A stretch of 64,000 bases of DNA from Arcicella sp034931005 (GTDB lineage Bacteria > Bacteroidota > Bacteroidia > Cytophagales > Spirosomataceae): positions 1 to 64,000 of the forward strand of contig NZ_JAYGIN010000022.1 in NCBI RefSeq assembly GCF_034931005.1. The letters run 5' to 3'. The position numbers and the translations under genes are program-made. Positions within the stretch are counted from its first letter, which is position 1, and each line of letters begins with the position of its first letter. The notes beneath the pieces were generated by a model. It was not told the DNA's origin. It did no database searches and saw nothing but the letters and a program-made list of their open reading frames with translations. This document shows, piece by piece, positions 60,834 to 64,000 of this stretch.

Positions 60834-61670
60834 ATGAAAAGATATGTCCTGCATACTCCTTTTAATATTTATCATTTCGAGGCTAAATCTTGGATGCACT
60901 CAGTACACAAGCATACTTATTATGAGATTATTTTCATTCTCAAAGGCAATGGAGTTCATAATATTAACGGTAATTCGTTTCAATATTCAAAAGGCGATGT
61001 GTTTCTTTTAGGCCCAGAAGATTACCATGATTTTGAAATAAATGCCATTACTGAATTTTGTTTTATCCGTTTCAATGAATCCTTTTATAAGATAGAAAAT
61101 GAAGATAAAGACAGCACTTGGCAACAAGTTCGGCGAAATCTTTTGTACACTTCCTCGCAAAGTCGTGGTTCAATTGTACAGGACAAAAAGGACAAACAAA
61201 AACTTCATCATTTATTAGCGGTTTTGGAGGCAGAATACGAAAATCAACAATCACAATATTTTGAAATTATCCGTGATAGTTTGATGAGAAGTATGATGAT
61301 AATTCTCGCCCGAAATTTATTTGGGCAAACTTCAACCAGTCCAGTTCTGAAAGATTCGGTGGAAGCCATTTTGATGTATATTAAACAACATATTTATAAA
61401 CCCAACGACCTCAATATTGAGCATTTAGCCAATGTTTTCAATTATGCACCCGATTATATTAGTATTTTCTTCAAAAAACACACAGGCGAATCTTTGAAAC
61501 AATACATTATCAAACATAAAATAAAGCTGATTGAAGTGCGTTTATTGTATAGCCAAATGACGATTTCAGCAATTTCAGACGAGTTTGGTTATACCGATGA
61601 AAGCCATTTTTGTAAGCAATTCAAAAAATTTACAGGAAGTACACCAACTACCTTTCGGAAGAGGGAATAA
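60834..61670 (+). CDS. AraC-family regulator with cupin domain
   Basis: A 278-residue regulator. Residues about 1-110 form a cupin (MHSVHKHTYYEIIFILKGNGVHNINGNSFQYSKGDVFLLGPEDYHDF), the usual sugar-sensing part. The C-terminal 100 residues contain two helix-turn-helix units ending ISDEFGYTDESHFCKQFKKFTGSTPTTFRKRE. It lies 24 nt before the GH5-like gene and is divergent from the DUF1080 gene (113 bp gap), so it probably regulates carbohydrate-degradation genes on both sides. Confidence 0.92.
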   Translation: MKRYVLHTPFNIYHFEAKSWMHSVHKHTYYEIIFILKGNGVHNINGNSFQYSKGDVFLLGPEDYHDFEINAITEFCFIRFNESFYKIENEDKDSTWQQVRRNLLYTSSQSRGSIVQDKKDKQKLHHLLAVLEAEYENQQSQYFEIIRDSLMRSMMIILARNLFGQTSTSPVLKDSVEAILMYIKQHIYKPNDLNIEHLANVFNYAPDYISIFFKKHTGESLKQYIIKHKIKLIEVRLLYSQMTISAISDEFGYTDESHFCKQFKKFTGSTPTTFRKRE

Positions 61671-61694
61671 AAAGCGTTTTAATATTTTAAAATC

Positions 61695-62738
61695 ATGAAA
61701 AAAATTATTGTATTACTGTTATTAATTAACGTTTTCCAAGCAAATGCACAACAGTGGTCGCCAGAAAAAGCGAATAGCTGGTATGCCAAACAACCACTTT
61801 TTGTAGGAGCAAACTTTATCCCAAGCACTGCCATCAATGAACTTGAAATGTGGCAAGCTGAAACTTTTGACCCTGTAACTATCGACCGAGAATTGGCTTG
61901 GGCTGAAGGTTTAGGGATGAATATTATGCGAGTTTTTTTACATAATATTCCTTACGAAACCGATAAAGCGGGTTTTTTGAAAAGAATCAATGAGTTTTTG
62001 ACTATTGCCGACAAACATCACATCAAAATTATGTTTGTATTGTATGATTCTTGTTGGAATGACGACCCAAAAGCAGGGAAGCAAATGGAACCCAAAGTAG
62101 GTGTTCATAATTCGGGTTGGGCGAGATGTCCAGGTACAAAAATGTTATTCGATTCAAGAACTTGGGGAAAATTGGAAGATTATACCAAAGGTGTGATGGG
62201 TGCATTTGCCAACGATAATCGTGTAATTGTTTGGGATATGTACAACGAACCTTCAAATTCGGGTTATTTGGATGCAGTAATGCCACTTTTGAAAAAGTCT
62301 TTCGAATGGGCAAGAGCCGTAAATCCATCTCAACCAATTACTGCGGGTTGGTGGCACGACCATCCTTTGAGTAATGATTTTATGTTGAATAATTCAGACA
62401 TTATTACTTTCCATAATTATCGTTCTCCTGAGGATTTAGAGAAAGCAATTATCGGATTTCAAACAACCTATAAACGTCCCGTAATTTGTACAGAATACAT
62501 GGCTCGTAAGCACAAAAGCACTTTTGAAACTTGTTTGCCAGTATTTGAAAAATACAAAGTAGGAGCAATAAATTGGGGTTTGGTAAAAGGAAAAACAAAT
62601 ACCATTTATGCTTGGGACGAACCGCTACCAAGTGGCGAAGAACCCAAATTATGGTTTCATGATATTTTTAGAGCAGATGGTTCAATTTATAAACAAAGTG
62701 AGGTTGATGCGATAAAAATGACTACGCATAAAAAGTAG
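61695..62738 (+). CDS. GH5-like glycoside hydrolase
   Basis: A 347-residue exported TIM-barrel protein (signal MKKIIVLLLLINVFQANAQ). The likely acid/base is in WDMYNEPSNSG and the nucleophile in PVICTEYMARK, matching the two glutamates of clan GH-A. Other parts are NIMRVFLHN and INWGLVKGKT. It resembles proteins often labelled 1,4-beta-xylanase or cellulase-like in Bacteroidota, but the substrate cannot be read from the sequence. It follows the AraC gene by 24 nt and ends in a strong terminator. Confidence 0.85.
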   Translation: MKKIIVLLLLINVFQANAQQWSPEKANSWYAKQPLFVGANFIPSTAINELEMWQAETFDPVTIDRELAWAEGLGMNIMRVFLHNIPYETDKAGFLKRINEFLTIADKHHIKIMFVLYDSCWNDDPKAGKQMEPKVGVHNSGWARCPGTKMLFDSRTWGKLEDYTKGVMGAFANDNRVIVWDMYNEPSNSGYLDAVMPLLKKSFEWARAVNPSQPITAGWWHDHPLSNDFMLNNSDIITFHNYRSPEDLEKAIIGFQTTYKRPVICTEYMARKHKSTFETCLPVFEKYKVGAINWGLVKGKTNTIYAWDEPLPSGEEPKLWFHDIFRADGSIYKQSEVDAIKMTTHKK

Positions 62739-62757
62739 AGTTTCCTGTAAAATTGAC

Positions 62758-62820
62758 AAAGAGTCGTAAGTAAACATTGCCATTATTTTGCAATGCTTAC
62801 TTACGACTTTTTGTTTTTTT
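62758..62820 (+). terminator. Terminator of the GH5-like gene
   Basis: AGTCGTAAGTAA (62762-62773) pairs with TTACTTACGACT (62797-62808), with an inner pair CATTGC/GCAATG, then T-rich TTTTTGTTTTTTT. The following 380 bp up to 63200 hold no gene or repeat that I recognise, apart from presumed promoter sequence for the next gene. Confidence 0.93.
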
Positions 62821-63200
62821 TAAACAGTTTCATTGACAGAATGCTCAGATACGCTAAAGAAATGGCAATATTTTATCATACTTGCTTTGCTGATTTTAAT
62901 AAGTTTGTTGGTTGAAATAGGTTACAAAAATGGTGGTATCAAATGAATTACCTCTGAGTTTTAGTAGAAATTTGGGGGTATTTGTGTTTTAAAGATTGAT
63001 GATTTGCAATAATAGTTTTAGTTGCCGTTTTTTCTCAAAACTATAAAATTAAGATTGGGCTTTTAATTAAATTCTTGACGAAGAAAAGATGGATAAAGTC
63101 CTTATTATTAATTAATTAACTTTCATTAAACTTGTCAGGATTTTTTGAAAATCTTTATAAACCTTTAATAAATTAGCAATTATAAGCTACTTAAATCAGA

Positions 63201-64000
63201 ATGAACAAAAAAAAATCATTGCTCGTGTTGGCTCTCCTTGCCATTTTTAATACCGCTAATTTTGCTCAAAAAGCACCCGTTTATAGTTGGCAAAACCTCC
63301 CGAAAATTGCCAAAACATCGTTCCGAAAAGATACGTTGAACATTGTTAAATTCGGTGCAAAACCCGATGGAATCAGCCTTAATACGCAATTTATCAATAA
63401 AGCGATTGAAGAATGTAGCAAGAAAGGGGGAGGCGTCGTGCTTGTGCCGCAAGGTATTTGGTTAACTGGACCAATTGTGATGAAAAGTAACGTAAATCTT
63501 CACTTAAAAAAATCGGCAACTTTACTTTTTTCAACCGATAAAGCTCAATATTCAATAGTTGAAGGCTTTTATGAAGGTAAACGTGCCGCTCGAAATCAGT
63601 CGCCTATTTCAGGAACAGACTTAGAAAATGTAGCCATTACAGGTCAAGGAATTATTGATGGAAACGGCGACGTTTGGCGTGCCGTCAATAAAAACCAATT
63701 GACCGAAGAACAATGGAAACACAAAGTGGCTTCTGGTGGTGTTTTGAAAGACGATGGCAAAGTTTGGTATCCGAGCGAACAGTTCAAACAAGCAAGTGTT
63801 GGGGGCAAAAGTATGTTGCTCATTAATGGTAAAAAACCAAGCGATTTTGAAGATATGAAAGATTATCTACGTCCTAATTTGGTGGTTTTTACTCGTTGTA
63901 AAAAAGTATTATTAGACGGAATTACTTTCCAAAATTCACCTGCTTGGTGTTTGCATCCTTTGATGTGTGAAGACTTGACTTTGAGAAACTTATACGTTAA
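63201..64000 (+). CDS. GH28 polygalacturonase-like protein, 3' end outside window
   Basis: An open frame from the ATG at 63201 to the window edge, 266 complete codons. Signal peptide MNKKKSLLVLALLAIFNTANFAQ, then a pectate-lyase/GH28 right-handed beta-helix start: LNIVKFGAKPDGISLNTQFINKAIEECSKKGGGVVLVPQGIWLTG and NVAITGQGIIDGNGDVW are signature phrases. The catalytic aspartate motifs would lie beyond the edge. Such enzymes cut pectin-type polymers. It is near a GH5-like gene and an AraC regulator, which suggests a plant-polysaccharide locus continuing rightward. Confidence 0.9.
   Translation, partial: MNKKKSLLVLALLAIFNTANFAQKAPVYSWQNLPKIAKTSFRKDTLNIVKFGAKPDGISLNTQFINKAIEECSKKGGGVVLVPQGIWLTGPIVMKSNVNLHLKKSATLLFSTDKAQYSIVEGFYEGKRAARNQSPISGTDLENVAITGQGIIDGNGDVWRAVNKNQLTEEQWKHKVASGGVLKDDGKVWYPSEQFKQASVGGKSMLLINGKKPSDFEDMKDYLRPNLVVFTRCKKVLLDGITFQNSPAWCLHPLMCEDLTLRNLYV

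Noticed and set aside
62821..63200. Small gene in the gap before the polygalacturonase
   Set aside because: No frame with a start and reasonable composition was found. It is probably only a promoter region.

Overview
The window looks like part of a plasmid, megaplasmid or chromid of a Bacteroidota bacterium, probably of the Cytophagales type. This rests on an AT-rich genome, SusC/SusD and CarboxypepD_reg-type TonB receptors, TAnnTTTG-type promoter elements, DUF4143 ATPases, HmuY, and the absence of clear Shine-Dalgarno sites. The replicon call rests on a Rep_3-type initiator gene (minus strand, 12862-13869), an AT-rich region with twelve 16-bp iterons (13932-14828), parA and parB (14991-16841), and four copies of a 25-bp palindrome just downstream (17020-17229) that look like a centromere. 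The species cannot be named from the sequence alone.

Region 1 (189-12426, all plus strand) is the most unusual part. It holds a MacB/LolD-type ABC ATPase and FtsX-type permease, a MoaD/ThiS-like sulfur carrier ending in GG, a lipoprotein with a c-type heme motif, a CopD-like membrane protein, a LolA-like periplasmic protein, an outer-membrane beta-barrel, a TauE/SafE exporter, a rhodanese-E1 fusion, a cysteine-synthase homologue with an altered substrate loop, an AlaX tRNA-editing protein and a serine acetyltransferase. Together they suggest that O-acetylserine and a protein thiocarboxylate are combined into cysteine or an analogue, with a dedicated route across the envelope. That reading is inference. 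Almost every longer gap here is filled by short palindromic repeats.

Region 2 (12862-17229) is the replication and partition module. Region 3 (17391-23530) is an operon of an ABC-2 ATPase, a siderophore-type TonB receptor and two DUF3526-like permeases, behind a promoter bracketed by two dyads. Region 4 (24073-31219) is a SusC/SusD pair interrupted by a DUF4143 ATPase and followed by a DUF318/ArsP-like permease and a tiny membrane protein. Region 5 (31409-36741) carries a di-heme peroxidase lipoprotein, a PhoX-like lipoprotein, a CorA-type transporter and a small lipoprotein.

Region 6 (37073-45220) has an aromatic-acid-type MFS transporter, an Oar-like TonB receptor, a zinc dehydrogenase and a fused 3-dehydroshikimate dehydratase, pointing to use of quinate or shikimate. 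Region 7 is a large catalase (45610-47727) and a heme-uptake locus (48146-53736) with a HmuR-like receptor, HmuY and two paralogous CxCC proteins, behind a double Fur-box-like operator. Region 8 (53980-64000) holds an AraC/aldo-keto reductase pair, an isoquinoline-oxidoreductase-type molybdenum enzyme, a Dabb protein, a DUF1080 protein, an AraC regulator, a GH5-like hydrolase and the start of a GH28 polygalacturonase. At least four families of short non-coding palindromic repeats, some nested with visible target duplications, are scattered through the window. No rRNA, tRNA, CRISPR array or intact transposase gene was seen.
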